The notes below the pieces were generated by a model, which searched no databases, had not been told where the DNA came from, and saw only the letters and a list, made by a program, of their open reading frames with translations. The position numbers were made by a program, and so were the translations under genes. 29,807 nucleotides of DNA from CAZFUY01 sp964522445 (GTDB lineage Bacteria > Pseudomonadota > Gammaproteobacteria > SZUA-229): the NCBI GenBank assembly GCA_964522445.1, contig CAZFUY010000021.1:1-29807 (forward strand), written 5' to 3'. Positions 1 through 7,240 of the stretch are shown piece after piece. The stretch's first letter is position 1; each line of letters opens with the position of its first letter.

Positions 1-273
1 CAGGACATCATTGCGATTCTTGGTGTGGATGAGCTTTCAGATGAAGATAAGCAGGCTGTTTCTCGCGCTCGTAAGATCCAGCGTTTCCTGTCTCAGCCTT
101 TCTTTGTGGCGGAGGTGTTCACAGGTTCGCCAGGTAAATATGTATCTTTAAAAGAAACTCTTGCAAGCTTTAAAGCAATTCTAGACGGTGAATTCGACCA
201 TGTGCCTGAGCAGGCGTTTTATATGGTTGGTGGCATCGAAGAAGTTGCAGAAAAAGCCAAAGATATTAAATAG
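1..273 (+). CDS. atpD: F1 ATP synthase beta subunit, C-terminal 90 residues (5' truncated by window edge)
   Basis: This is the end of the catalytic beta subunit of the F1 sector of ATP synthase, a cytoplasmic enzyme peripheral to the membrane. The reading frame is open from base 1, so the gene starts outside the window. The C-terminal helical domain is recognisable: a DELSDEDK stretch, then RARKIQRFLSQPF, the EVFTGSPG loop and a final LDGEFDHVPEQAFYMVG segment, all typical of AtpD. Walker motifs lie upstream, outside the window. The stop is at 271-273, and atpC begins 10 bases later, as in the usual atp operon order. Identification is essentially certain. Confidence 0.97.
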   Translation, partial: QDIIAILGVDELSDEDKQAVSRARKIQRFLSQPFFVAEVFTGSPGKYVSLKETLASFKAILDGEFDHVPEQAFYMVGGIEEVAEKAKDIK

Positions 274-283
274 GTAGCATCTC

Positions 284-703
284 ATGGCAATGACAATACA
301 CGTTGACATCGTCAGCGCTGAAAAAGAAATCTGGTCTGGACTCGCCACCATGGTTTTTGCACCGGGTGAAATGGGTGAGTTAGGTATTGCGCCTCGACAT
401 ACACCTTTACTTACTCGTTTAAAAGCAGGTGAAGTGCGCGTTCAGGATCAACAGGGTAATGATGAATCATTTTTTATCTCTGGTGGTATTCTGGAAATTC
501 AGCCTCACGTTGTTACTGTATTATCTGATACCGCTGTACGTGCAGATGACCTGGATGAGGCAGCAGCAATAGAAGCCAGGCAACGAGCAGAAGAAGCTGT
601 TGCAAATCGAAACTCTGATATGGATTTTGCCAAAGCAAAAGCCCAGTTGGCTGAAGCAGCAGCCATGGTTGAGACTATTAAAAAGGTTCGAGGCCGAAAA
701 TAA
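284..703 (+). CDS. atpC: F1 ATP synthase epsilon subunit
   Basis: The epsilon subunit belongs to the central stalk of the F1 rotor, couples rotation to catalysis and can inhibit ATP hydrolysis through its C-terminal helices. The 139-residue length equals that of the E. coli protein. The N-terminal beta-sandwich is visible (MTIHVDIVSAEKEIW, then FAPGEMGELGIAPRHTPLLT with the conserved GELGI..H.PL.T core). The alanine- and glutamate-rich helical hairpin follows from about residue 88. The start is the first ATG after the atpD stop, with a modest AGGTAG Shine-Dalgarno about 8 bases upstream; a second in-frame ATG two codons later is possible. It is the last gene of the atp operon and is followed by a clear terminator. 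Confidence 0.97.
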   Translation: MAMTIHVDIVSAEKEIWSGLATMVFAPGEMGELGIAPRHTPLLTRLKAGEVRVQDQQGNDESFFISGGILEIQPHVVTVLSDTAVRADDLDEAAAIEARQRAEEAVANRNSDMDFAKAKAQLAEAAAMVETIKKVRGRK

Positions 704-720
704 GTTTTTTTAACAGCACA

Positions 721-750
721 TAAAAAAGCCGGACTTGTTCCGGTTTTTTT
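721..750 (+). terminator. Rho-independent terminator of the atp operon
   Basis: A short GC stem (GCCGGA paired with TCCGGT, including one G-T pair) with a small loop is flanked by a run of A on the left and a run of seven T on the right. It lies 18 bases after the atpC stop. The A/T runs extend the stem and could also allow weak termination from the other side, but no gene converges here. Confidence 0.88.
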
Positions 751-921
751 ATGTGTGGCATGTCATGAATGTTCAGCATATAAAGTATTTTGAGAAAGGC
801 AGAAAATTGTTGGCAAATATTAAAATTACAATAGATTATATATTTGTGAGCCAAAACAGTTCTATACTATTAAATACAATATATATGCATTTAGATAATT
901 AAGAATTTTTAAGGAATTAAT

Positions 922-2286
922 ATGTCATTAAGTGTCGTTATTCTTGCTGCTGGTAAAGGTACTCGTATGAAATCCAGCCTGCCTAAAGTTTTACATAAGC
1001 TGGCAAATAAACCATTAGTAGAGCATGTTTATAATACAGCAAAGGGCTTAGGGGCTGATGAAGTTGTTATTGTTTATGGCCATGGCGGTGATCTTGTTAA
1101 GGAAACCTGCAAACATTTTGATGCTAAATGGGTGGAGCAAAAAGAACAGTTAGGGACAGGTCATGCTGTGCAGCAAGCTTTAGAAGCAGTTAATTTAGAT
1201 AATGATGTATTAGTACTTTATGGTGATGTGCCACTCACGGAAGAGCAAAGCTTAAAACAGCTACTTGAAGATTTTGATAATAAAATTGCACTTATGTCAG
1301 TACAGCTTGATAAGCCTTTTGGTTATGGGCGCATCCTTAGAAATAATCATAAAAAAGTTATTGGCATAGTTGAGCAAAAAGATGCCACCGAAGAACAAAA
1401 ACTAATTGATGAGGTCAATACAGGTATTCTGTCTGCAAATGGTAAGACACTTAAAAAATTACTGGATCAAATAGATAATAATAATAGTCAGGGTGAATAT
1501 TATTTAACCGATATTTTTGCTCTTGCGGCTAATGATAATATTGAAATAATCACATCACAGCCATCCGCTGCTTATGAAGTAGAAGGTGTAAATAATCGTC
1601 TGCAATTAGCAGGTCTGGAAAGAATTTTTCAAAGAAATATAGCTAATAAATTAATGACTGAAGGTGTTGCCTTAGCAGACCCAGATCGTATTGATATTCG
1701 TGGTAATGCAGAAATTAGTAATGACGTTTATATAGATGTAAATGTTATTTTAGAAGGTGATATAAAAATTGGTTCAGGCACACACATTGGAGCAAATTGC
1801 GTTATAACAAATACCATTATAGGTGAAAATGTAGAAATTAAGCCTAACTGTGTCTTTGAAAACGCAATAGTGGATAGCAATGCAGTGATAGGGCCATTTG
1901 CCAGGTTAAGGCCTGAAACTCATTTACATAAAGGTGCAAAAGTCGGTAATTTTGTGGAAATTAAAAAAGCTGAAATAGGTGAAGGTAGCAAGGTAAATCA
2001 CTTAAGTTATATTGGCGATACTGAAATGGGTAAAAATGTGAATGTAGGTGCAGGTACAATAACCTGTAACTATGATGGCGCTAATAAACACAAAACAATA
2101 ATTAAAGATAATGTATTTGTCGGTTCAGACACACAATTAGTTGCCCCCGTTACTATAGGTGAAAGTGTAACGATAGGTGCAGGTGCAACAATAACCAGAG
2201 ATGTTGATGATAATATGCTGGTTATAAGTCGAGTACCACAAAAAGATTTAAAAGGTTGGGTCAGACCAACTAAAAATAAAAAATAG
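922..2286 (+). CDS. glmU: Bifunctional N-acetylglucosamine-1-phosphate uridyltransferase / glucosamine-1-phosphate acetyltransferase
   Basis: GlmU makes UDP-GlcNAc, the precursor of peptidoglycan and lipopolysaccharide: it acetylates glucosamine-1-phosphate and then couples the product to UTP in the cytoplasm. The N-terminal nucleotidyltransferase has the signature LAAGKGTRMKSSLPKVLH (about residues 8-25) and the QLGTGHAV and YGDVPL motifs. From about residue 250 the left-handed beta-helix repeats run to the C-terminus and contain the acetyltransferase motif NYDGANKHKT. The 454-residue length matches the family (456 in E. coli). The ATG has an AAGGA Shine-Dalgarno six bases upstream. It lies after the atp operon as in many gammaproteobacteria, but the usual next gene glmS is absent. 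The 170-base leader is very AT-rich, and I could not place its promoter with confidence. Confidence 0.97.
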   Translation: MSLSVVILAAGKGTRMKSSLPKVLHKLANKPLVEHVYNTAKGLGADEVVIVYGHGGDLVKETCKHFDAKWVEQKEQLGTGHAVQQALEAVNLDNDVLVLYGDVPLTEEQSLKQLLEDFDNKIALMSVQLDKPFGYGRILRNNHKKVIGIVEQKDATEEQKLIDEVNTGILSANGKTLKKLLDQIDNNNSQGEYYLTDIFALAANDNIEIITSQPSAAYEVEGVNNRLQLAGLERIFQRNIANKLMTEGVALADPDRIDIRGNAEISNDVYIDVNVILEGDIKIGSGTHIGANCVITNTIIGENVEIKPNCVFENAIVDSNAVIGPFARLRPETHLHKGAKVGNFVEIKKAEIGEGSKVNHLSYIGDTEMGKNVNVGAGTITCNYDGANKHKTIIKDNVFVGSDTQLVAPVTIGESVTIGAGATITRDVDDNMLVISRVPQKDLKGWVRPTKNKK

Positions 2287-2288
2287 TA

Positions 2289-2504
2289 TTATGCAGCGTA
2301 GAAAATATCAGCCATATTATATTGTTGAGTAAGATTATTTGAGTGTATTTTTACCTCATGTCTGGGTTCATTATTATTGTACATATACCATTCATCGCAG
2401 GCAGCTAAGGCTTCAGAGATAGATGGAAAATAAGCTAAAACATTACCCTGTTCTGTCATTAGTGATACTGTTTGATCGTTCCACTCTTTAATATAAAATT
2501 TCAT
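2289..2504 (-). CDS. Small protein of unknown function (71 aa)
   Basis: I do not recognise this family. The protein is soluble-looking, with no signal peptide or membrane segment, and is rich in aromatic residues and asparagine (an EWYMYNNNEP stretch near the middle). The sequence reads like a compact alpha/beta fold: an MKFYIKEW strand, then a turn and a helix (SISEALAACDEW). The case for a real gene is an excellent AGGAG Shine-Dalgarno six to seven bases before the ATG and a stop placed only two bases from the convergent glmU stop, with no long overlap with other genes. It is divergent from the RNA methyltransferase gene. No function is claimed. Confidence 0.6.
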   Translation of the reverse strand: MKFYIKEWNDQTVSLMTEQGNVLAYFPSISEALAACDEWYMYNNNEPRHEVKIHSNNLTQQYNMADIFYAA

Positions 2505-2610
2505 AAGTCTCTCCTGTTATTTAAATGTGACTTTAAAGGTAGTAAATAATTTTTTTATGACAGTAATATGAATGTTTTTTTACATGCTGCTGTTTAATGC
2601 AGGTTAAAAA

Positions 2611-3162
2611 TTGGAGTGTTATATTAATAAAAATGCAGGTAAACAATTAGATAGTAAATATCTATATAAACAGCAAAAAAAAGTTATAGAAGATGGCCGC
2701 CTTAAAGAAGGGCCTGTAATTATAGCGACAAATCTACATTCACCTGAAAATATTGGTGGTCTATTGCGTATTGCAGATGCAGCCGGTTGTAGAAAAGTAA
2801 TTTTAATTAATGAAGAAAAAATAGATTTTGGTAAAAAAATTCAAAATATAGCCAGAAATACAGAGAAGAATATTGAAATTATCCAGTGTGATTTTAATGA
2901 ATTCCTAAAAATTAAAGACAGGCTTCATAAGCTTGTTGCTATTGAAATAACAGATTCATCAGATAATGTTTTTAATACATCACTTCCAGATATCTGTTCA
3001 TTTGTTATTGGTAATGAACGACATGGAATCTCAGAAAATATTTTAAATTTATGCCATCAGGCAGTGCATATTCCAATGTATGGTGTTAATGGTTCTATGA
3101 ATGTCATTCAGGCACTGGCTATTTCTTTATTTGAATGGCGCAGACAACAGGAAAGTAAATAA
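2611..3162 (+). CDS. SpoU/TrmH-class RNA 2'-O-methyltransferase
   Basis: This is a SAM-dependent ribose methyltransferase of the SPOUT superfamily with the trefoil-knot fold, acting on tRNA or rRNA in the cytoplasm. All three SpoU motifs are visible: motif 1 NLHSPENIGGLLR (about residues 41-53, with the catalytic Arg), motif 2 VIGNERHGIS (132-141) and motif 3 IPMYGVNGSMNVIQALAI (154-171). At 183 aa it is little more than the catalytic domain, lacking the N-terminal substrate domain of TrmB-like RlmB and the C-terminal tail of TrmH, so the exact target cannot be assigned. The start is uncertain. A stop at 2605-2607 limits it to the TTG at 2611 or a later non-ATG codon, and a GGAG at 2613-2616 would suit an ATT at 2623. 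No in-frame ATG exists near the N-terminus. Confidence 0.85.
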   Translation: MECYINKNAGKQLDSKYLYKQQKKVIEDGRLKEGPVIIATNLHSPENIGGLLRIADAAGCRKVILINEEKIDFGKKIQNIARNTEKNIEIIQCDFNEFLKIKDRLHKLVAIEITDSSDNVFNTSLPDICSFVIGNERHGISENILNLCHQAVHIPMYGVNGSMNVIQALAISLFEWRRQQESK

Positions 3163-3177
3163 AATATTAATTCAGGC

Positions 3178-3726
3178 TTAACGAACAAGTTGATTATCTA
3201 CTTCATCACGTTTTTCTTTTCCCTGTAAAATTTCAATAAGAGTCAATGCAAAGTCCATAGTTGTACCCGGACCTCGTGAAGTAATTATCTTGTCATCTAT
3301 TTCAATAGCTGTTTCTTTTATAGTTGTTGATAAAAGATTTAATGAAGTTAATGTGCCAGGGTAAGCTGTTACTGTTTTATTCTCTAAAAGTCCTGCTCTA
3401 GCTAAAGCTTTGGGAGCAGCACAAATTGCAGCAATATATTTATTATTGGCAGCATGTTTTTTAAGTATATTCTGAACCCTTGAGTCATCACATAAATAAT
3501 TAGCTCCGGGAAGACCGCCAGGCAATGCAACCAGATCATAAATATTATTCATTACAGTGTCTATATTTGTGTCTGGAATAATGCATGTGCCACGAGATGC
3601 TTTAACAGGTTTATCATCAAGTCCAGCAGTCGTTACATGAATACCGGCGCGGACAAATAAATCGGTAATAGTTATAGCTTCAAGTTCTTCGCAGCCCTGA
3701 GCCAAAATAACCAGTACTTTAGGCAT
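3178..3726 (-). CDS. DJ-1/PfpI family protein, YajL-like
   Basis: This is a member of the DJ-1 superfamily, cytosolic proteins linked to protection against oxidative and carbonyl stress (chaperone or glyoxalase/deglycase activities are claimed for relatives). The family signature is clear: LAQGCEELEA near the N-terminus with the conserved Glu (about residue 16), LPGG around 69, and the nucleophile elbow AAICAAP with Cys about 102, matching Glu18 and Cys106 of human DJ-1. The C-terminal TSRGPGTTMDFAL segment is also typical. Length is about 182 aa. I chose the second ATG (3726), which has GGAA eight bases upstream and aligns with family N-termini. An ATG at 3738 directly abuts the ctpA stop but lacks a ribosome site. 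It is the last gene of the envC-ctpA operon. Confidence 0.9.
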   Translation of the reverse strand: MPKVLVILAQGCEELEAITITDLFVRAGIHVTTAGLDDKPVKASRGTCIIPDTNIDTVMNNIYDLVALPGGLPGANYLCDDSRVQNILKKHAANNKYIAAICAAPKALARAGLLENKTVTAYPGTLTSLNLLSTTIKETAIEIDDKIITSRGPGTTMDFALTLIEILQGKEKRDEVDNQLVR

Positions 3727-3738
3727 ATTTATTTCCAT

Positions 3739-5043
3739 CTATTTTAGAAAAATATTTAAACCTTTTAATAAATTTAAAGCTTCTTTAATTTGATAATCAT
3801 TTTTAACTTTAGGCTTTTTGGTATTAGCCTTGTCTTTTTTAGTTTCTGGTTTTATGCCATTGGGATTGCTGATATGGCCTGACAGGTCAGCTTCTTTTAA
3901 TCGTTTAAAACCATTGTCTTTAATAGCCGTTAATTTCATATTATTAAGTGTGATATCAGGCTCTATTCCTTCAGCCTGAATAGAGCGACCTAATGGTGTA
4001 AAGTAACGTGCGGTTGTAAATTTCACAGCACCGCCATTTCGTAGTTCCTGAATGGTTTGTACTGATCCTTTGCCAAAGGATTTGGTTCCCATAAGAACAG
4101 CACGTTTATGATCCTGTAATGCACCGGCTACAATTTCTGAAGCTGAAGCTGAGCCTTCATTTATTAGCACAACAATAGGTGCGCCATTTATTGCATCACC
4201 TGGTTTAGCTTTAAATTCAAAATAAGAATTTTTAACACGTCCTTTTGTATAAACAATTAAACCCTCTTCCAGAAATAAATCAGAAACATCTGCAGCAGCA
4301 TTTAATACGCCGCCGGGGTTGTTGCGCAAATCAAAAACCAGACCTTTTAATTTGTTTTTATTTTCTTTTTTTAGATTATTAATAGCTTCAAGTAAATGAT
4401 GTGCTGTTCGGGACTGAAAAGTAGAAACACGGACATAGCCGTAATCTTTTTCAAGCAGGCGGCTTTTTACACTTTTAACTTTTATTATGGCTCTTTTAAT
4501 AACTATATTAAGAGGCTCGGTTTCCTCATCGCGTACAATAGTAAGAGTGATTTTAGTTCCGGGCTTGCCGCGCATAATATTAACGGCTTCATTTAAGGAC
4601 ATGCCTTTAATCGGTTTATCATTTAGGCGAATAATAAGGTCACCGGCTTTAATGCCTGCGTGAAAGGCGGGAGTGTCATCAATTGGAGAAATTACTTTTA
4701 TAAAACCATCTTCAAGACCTACCTGTATACCAAGGCCGCCAAATTGACCTGTTGTGCCTATTTTTAATTCTCTGTATTCATCTGGGTCAAGGTAAGTTGA
4801 GTGAGGGTCGAGACCCGATAACATGCCTCTAATTGCATTTTGTAATAATTCTTTATCTTCAACTTTTTCTACATAGTCTGATTTAATACGGGCAAAAATA
4901 TCAGAAAAATTTCGCAGATGCTCAAGAGGCAATCCCTCTTCTTTACCCATATCTTTTTTAGCAAAAACAGGGCTGGATAATGTGGCTATGCCGATTAAAA
5001 AACCAGTCATTAACAGCAGCAAAGATTTATAATTTAATTTCAT
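3739..5043 (-). CDS. ctpA: Carboxy-terminal processing protease, S41 family
   Basis: A periplasmic serine/lysine protease that trims or degrades envelope proteins, including peptidoglycan hydrolases in several proteobacteria. In order it has a signal peptide (MKLNYK, hydrophobic stretch, PVFA-KK), a helical N-terminal region, a PDZ domain (about 95-180, beginning near GGLGIQVG and including AGIKAGDLIIRLND), and the S41 core. The core has the SASASEI nucleophile motif (about 298-304) and the SFGKGSVQ motif with the catalytic Lys near 325. The C-terminal tail is Lys-rich. I chose the ATG at 5043 because it has AAGGA seven bases upstream, yields a clean signal peptide, and its first base is shared with the envC stop (TAATG), implying translational coupling. 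The upstream in-frame start at 5085 would bury the signal peptide. Confidence 0.95.
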   Translation of the reverse strand: MKLNYKSLLLLMTGFLIGIATLSSPVFAKKDMGKEEGLPLEHLRNFSDIFARIKSDYVEKVEDKELLQNAIRGMLSGLDPHSTYLDPDEYRELKIGTTGQFGGLGIQVGLEDGFIKVISPIDDTPAFHAGIKAGDLIIRLNDKPIKGMSLNEAVNIMRGKPGTKITLTIVRDEETEPLNIVIKRAIIKVKSVKSRLLEKDYGYVRVSTFQSRTAHHLLEAINNLKKENKNKLKGLVFDLRNNPGGVLNAAADVSDLFLEEGLIVYTKGRVKNSYFEFKAKPGDAINGAPIVVLINEGSASASEIVAGALQDHKRAVLMGTKSFGKGSVQTIQELRNGGAVKFTTARYFTPLGRSIQAEGIEPDITLNNMKLTAIKDNGFKRLKEADLSGHISNPNGIKPETKKDKANTKKPKVKNDYQIKEALNLLKGLNIFLK

Positions 5044-6239
5044 TAATTTTCCTTTATGGCCAAATGGCGTATTTTTGTTGAGCACCAGAGGTTGGGATTA
5101 ACAGGCTTGCCTTTAGATCTTATTTCAAAATATAAGCCACTGTGAGGCTGCCCCCCACTATCACCTACGGCAGCAATAACCTCACCTGATTCAACCCAGT
5201 CACCTGCCTGTTTAAAAACAGTCTGATTATGGCCGTAAAGACTTAAATAGCCATCGTTATGATCAATTATAGTGATAAACCCAAACCCCTGTAACCAGTC
5301 AGAAAAAGCAACGCGACCATAACTGATAGCGCGTACTGGTGTTCCATAATTAGCATCAATAACAATACCGTTCCATTTCAGATCACCCTGATTGCGTGAT
5401 GTTCCAAACTGAGCGCTAAATTTTCCACGTATAGGCCAGGGTAGTTTGTGCCTGAGCATGCCAAAAGGTTTTTGTTTTACAGGTTCACTGGGAATGTCAG
5501 CAAGTATTTCACCTATAGACATTAGCAACTGTTCTATTCGAGTTCGGCTGTTTTTTAAGTCATCGAGTGTTAATTGCTGGCTATCAATGTCTTTATTTAG
5601 TCTGGCTAACAGGCGTTTTCTGTTTGATCTATGAGCTGCCAGGCTTCGTTTTTGTTTAAGTTTTTTCTCAACCAGTTTTTTTAGCTCTTTATTGGTCGTT
5701 TTTATAGTGGATTCAAGTTTTTGTTTTTTCTGGATGCTTTGCAGGTATTCAGTAATTTCAGATGTGCGAGCCTGATTAAGATAATCAAAATATACCATGG
5801 CGCGCCCCATTTCTGTGGGCTGTTGTTGATTAAGTACCAGCTTGAGCTGAGCCTGATTACCCATGGCATAAGCAGAGCGAATCTGGCTTGATAGCAGGTT
5901 GCGCTGATTATGCAGTTCTTTTTTAAGCCGCTTCAGGTCTTTATTTAACTTTTTTAGTTTTATAGTTGATTTTTTGTGTTTTCGACGCGTATAGCGTAAT
6001 GATTTAGCGATTTTGGCGATTTTACGCTCAAGTTTCTGTAGTTCATTGCGTATATTGCTGCGTTTATTCTGGGTTTTATTGAGTTTATTGAGTACTTTGG
6101 TGATTTTTTCTCGAATATGCTCGAGCTTGCCCTGGTATTTTGTGGTGTCCTGATAATCTGCCAGCGCCATAGTACTAAATAGCCAGAGAGTGCTAATTAT
6201 CAGTGTTTTGCGAAAATATTTACTAAGCCAAAATGCCAT
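5043..6239 (-). CDS. envC: EnvC-like murein hydrolase activator (coiled coil plus degenerate LytM domain)
   Basis: EnvC is a periplasmic divisome-associated protein that activates the AmiA/AmiB amidases for daughter-cell separation. This 398-aa protein has a signal peptide ending near TMALA, a long Lys/Leu/Gln-rich coiled coil (about 30-240), and a C-terminal LytM/M23 domain (about 265-390). The M23 metal ligands are degenerate: the first His position reads W (KWNGIVID) and the HxH motif reads GLY (HSGLYFEIR), as in E. coli EnvC. It therefore should activate amidases rather than cut peptidoglycan itself. It is the first gene of the envC-ctpA-DJ-1 operon. In E. coli gpmM (gpmI) precedes envC, and it is absent here. 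Its promoter must lie in the 6240-6392 intergenic region shared with the ArsR gene. Confidence 0.93.
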   Translation of the reverse strand: MAFWLSKYFRKTLIISTLWLFSTMALADYQDTTKYQGKLEHIREKITKVLNKLNKTQNKRSNIRNELQKLERKIAKIAKSLRYTRRKHKKSTIKLKKLNKDLKRLKKELHNQRNLLSSQIRSAYAMGNQAQLKLVLNQQQPTEMGRAMVYFDYLNQARTSEITEYLQSIQKKQKLESTIKTTNKELKKLVEKKLKQKRSLAAHRSNRKRLLARLNKDIDSQQLTLDDLKNSRTRIEQLLMSIGEILADIPSEPVKQKPFGMLRHKLPWPIRGKFSAQFGTSRNQGDLKWNGIVIDANYGTPVRAISYGRVAFSDWLQGFGFITIIDHNDGYLSLYGHNQTVFKQAGDWVESGEVIAAVGDSGGQPHSGLYFEIRSKGKPVNPNLWCSTKIRHLAIKEN

Positions 6240-6341
6240 GTTTCTTATGAAATTCGGGTGTGTAATCTGTTCTGTAATGATAGTTTAAATAAAAAAATGT
6301 GAAATATTTTAAAAAAACATTAAAAAACTATGTATTATTTT

Positions 6342-6356
6342 ATTGTAGTTTACTAA
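6342..6356. promoter_or_regulatory. Putative ArsR operator, copy 1
   Basis: The sequence ATTGTAGTTTACTAA contains the palindrome TAGT-TT-ACTA. An exact inverted copy lies at 6742-6756, on the other side of the ArsR gene. This copy sits in the divergent envC/arsR promoter region, 36 bases before the chosen arsR start, and on the minus strand it includes TACAAT, a plausible -10 box towards envC. AT-rich palindromes overlapping promoters are typical of BigR/SqrR-type operators. Binding is inferred. Confidence 0.55.
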
Positions 6357-6392
6357 TATATGCATTCACAATGTCATTTCAAAGGTCAACCC

Positions 6393-6728
6393 ATGGTTGC
6401 TAACATGCCAGAAGAAACACAATTGATGACCAGGGAAGAAGATATAGATCGTGCTTCCCGGTCTCTAAAAGCTATGTCTCATCCCCTGCGCTTAAAAATT
6501 CTATGCACTTTGAAAGACAACGAGGTCAGTGTACAGGATATTGTAGATAATGTGGGTACATCACAAAGTAATATTTCCCAGCATTTAGCCATATTGCGTG
6601 ATAAAGGCATTCTGGCTTCACGTAAAGATGCAAACCGGGTTTATTATCGTGTAGGTGATGCGCGTACATTGCGTTTAATTAGCATGATGCAGGAAGTGTT
6701 TTGCTCTCAACGTGGTATAGACGACTAG
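6393..6728 (+). CDS. ArsR-family repressor of the HlyU/SqrR/BigR (persulfide-sensing) type
   Basis: A small winged-helix DNA-binding repressor (111 aa). The HTH is clear: LKAMSHPLRLKILCTL, then the recognition helix region GTSQSNISQHLAILRDKGIL and the wing RKDANRVYYRV. It lacks the metal-binding ELCVCDL motif of ArsR/SmtB. It has two key cysteines, one in helix ILC-TL and one near the C-terminus (VFCSQ), 66 residues apart. That spacing is the one in SqrR (41/107), BigR (42/108) and HlyU (38/104), where the pair forms a di- or tetrasulfide on sensing persulfide or oxidant. With the start chosen here they fall at 38 and 104. The ATG at 6393 has AAAGG eight bases upstream; the earlier ATG at 6360 lacks a site. 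It is divergent from envC and upstream of a rhodanese gene. The sulfur-sensing role is inferred from the cysteines and this context. Confidence 0.9.
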   Translation: MVANMPEETQLMTREEDIDRASRSLKAMSHPLRLKILCTLKDNEVSVQDIVDNVGTSQSNISQHLAILRDKGILASRKDANRVYYRVGDARTLRLISMMQEVFCSQRGIDD

Positions 6729-6741
6729 TCTTTTAGATTTT

Positions 6742-6756
6742 TTAGTAAACTACAAT
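6742..6756. promoter_or_regulatory. Putative ArsR operator, copy 2 (upstream of yibN)
   Basis: TTAGTAAACTACAAT is the exact reverse complement of 6342-6356. It lies between the ArsR stop and the rhodanese start. TACAAT at 6751-6756 resembles a -10 hexamer, so a bound repressor would occlude a promoter for yibN-grxC. The right end overlaps by four bases the long hairpin that follows. Promoter activity is inferred. Confidence 0.55.
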
Positions 6757-6788
6757 GAGCCAGTATCTGTTCAGATACTGGCTCATTG
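6753..6788. other. Perfect 17-bp hairpin in the arsR-yibN gap
   Basis: The arms CAATGAGCCAGTATCTG and CAGATACTGGCTCATTG are exact complements separated by only two bases. The hairpin ends 22 bases before the yibN start. The tail TCTTTC is a poor U-run, so this is either a weak terminator/attenuator for arsR, an mRNA-stabilising structure, or a second operator. The sequence shows the palindrome; the function is open. Confidence 0.6.
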
Positions 6789-6810
6789 TCTTTCATCGGA
6801 ATTAAATTAT

Positions 6811-7236
6811 ATGGCTCAAACATTTGAATTTATTGAAAATCATCTGCTACTGGTGGGTGGATTTATGGTTGTATTGTTTATGATCATAAAAATGGAGGTG
6901 GACAGTCGCCTGAGTGGCGTTAGTCAGCTTAATGCTGCGGATGCTGTACGCATGATGAATAATGATAAAACTGCGGTGGTGGATACTCGAGAAGCGAGTG
7001 AATTTGCTGCGGGACACATCAAAGATGCTGTGAATGTTCCTATGTCTGTTTTGAAAAAGCGCATAAATGAGCTGGAAAAATATAAAAATAAGGATGTGCT
7101 GGTATATTGTCGTTCGGGTAACCGATCAAATCATGCCTGTAAATTATTGCGTAAAGATGGTTTTGAAAATGTACATAATCTTGCTGGTGGCATAATGGGC
7201 TGGACAAATGCCAATCTGCCCACGACAAAAAAATAA
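6811..7236 (+). CDS. yibN: Membrane-anchored rhodanese-domain protein, YibN-like
   Basis: A single-domain sulfurtransferase fold anchored in the inner membrane. There is one N-terminal membrane segment (about residues 12-28) followed by a cytoplasmic rhodanese domain with VVDTREASEFAAGHI (about 57-70) and the active-site loop CRSGNRS, with Cys at about residue 100. The six-residue loop is of the canonical rhodanese type. E. coli YibN has the same size and neighbours (yibN-grxC-secB-gpsA) but a degenerate loop, so this copy is more likely to carry persulfide sulfur. A weak GGA ribosome site lies about ten bases before the ATG. grxC starts four bases after the stop. Its position behind a thiol-sensing repressor and a putative operator suggests sulfide or persulfide control. 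Confidence 0.9.
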   Translation: MAQTFEFIENHLLLVGGFMVVLFMIIKMEVDSRLSGVSQLNAADAVRMMNNDKTAVVDTREASEFAAGHIKDAVNVPMSVLKKRINELEKYKNKDVLVYCRSGNRSNHACKLLRKDGFENVHNLAGGIMGWTNANLPTTKK

Positions 7237-7240
7237 TGAC

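Noticed and set aside
844..868. TTGTGA and TATACT before glmU as a sigma70 promoter
   Set aside because: The spacing is only 13 bases; no convincing -35 was found for TATACT.
5043..6239. EnvC as an active M23 endopeptidase
   Set aside because: The first metal-binding His and the HxH motif are replaced (KWNG and HSGLY), as in known amidase activators.
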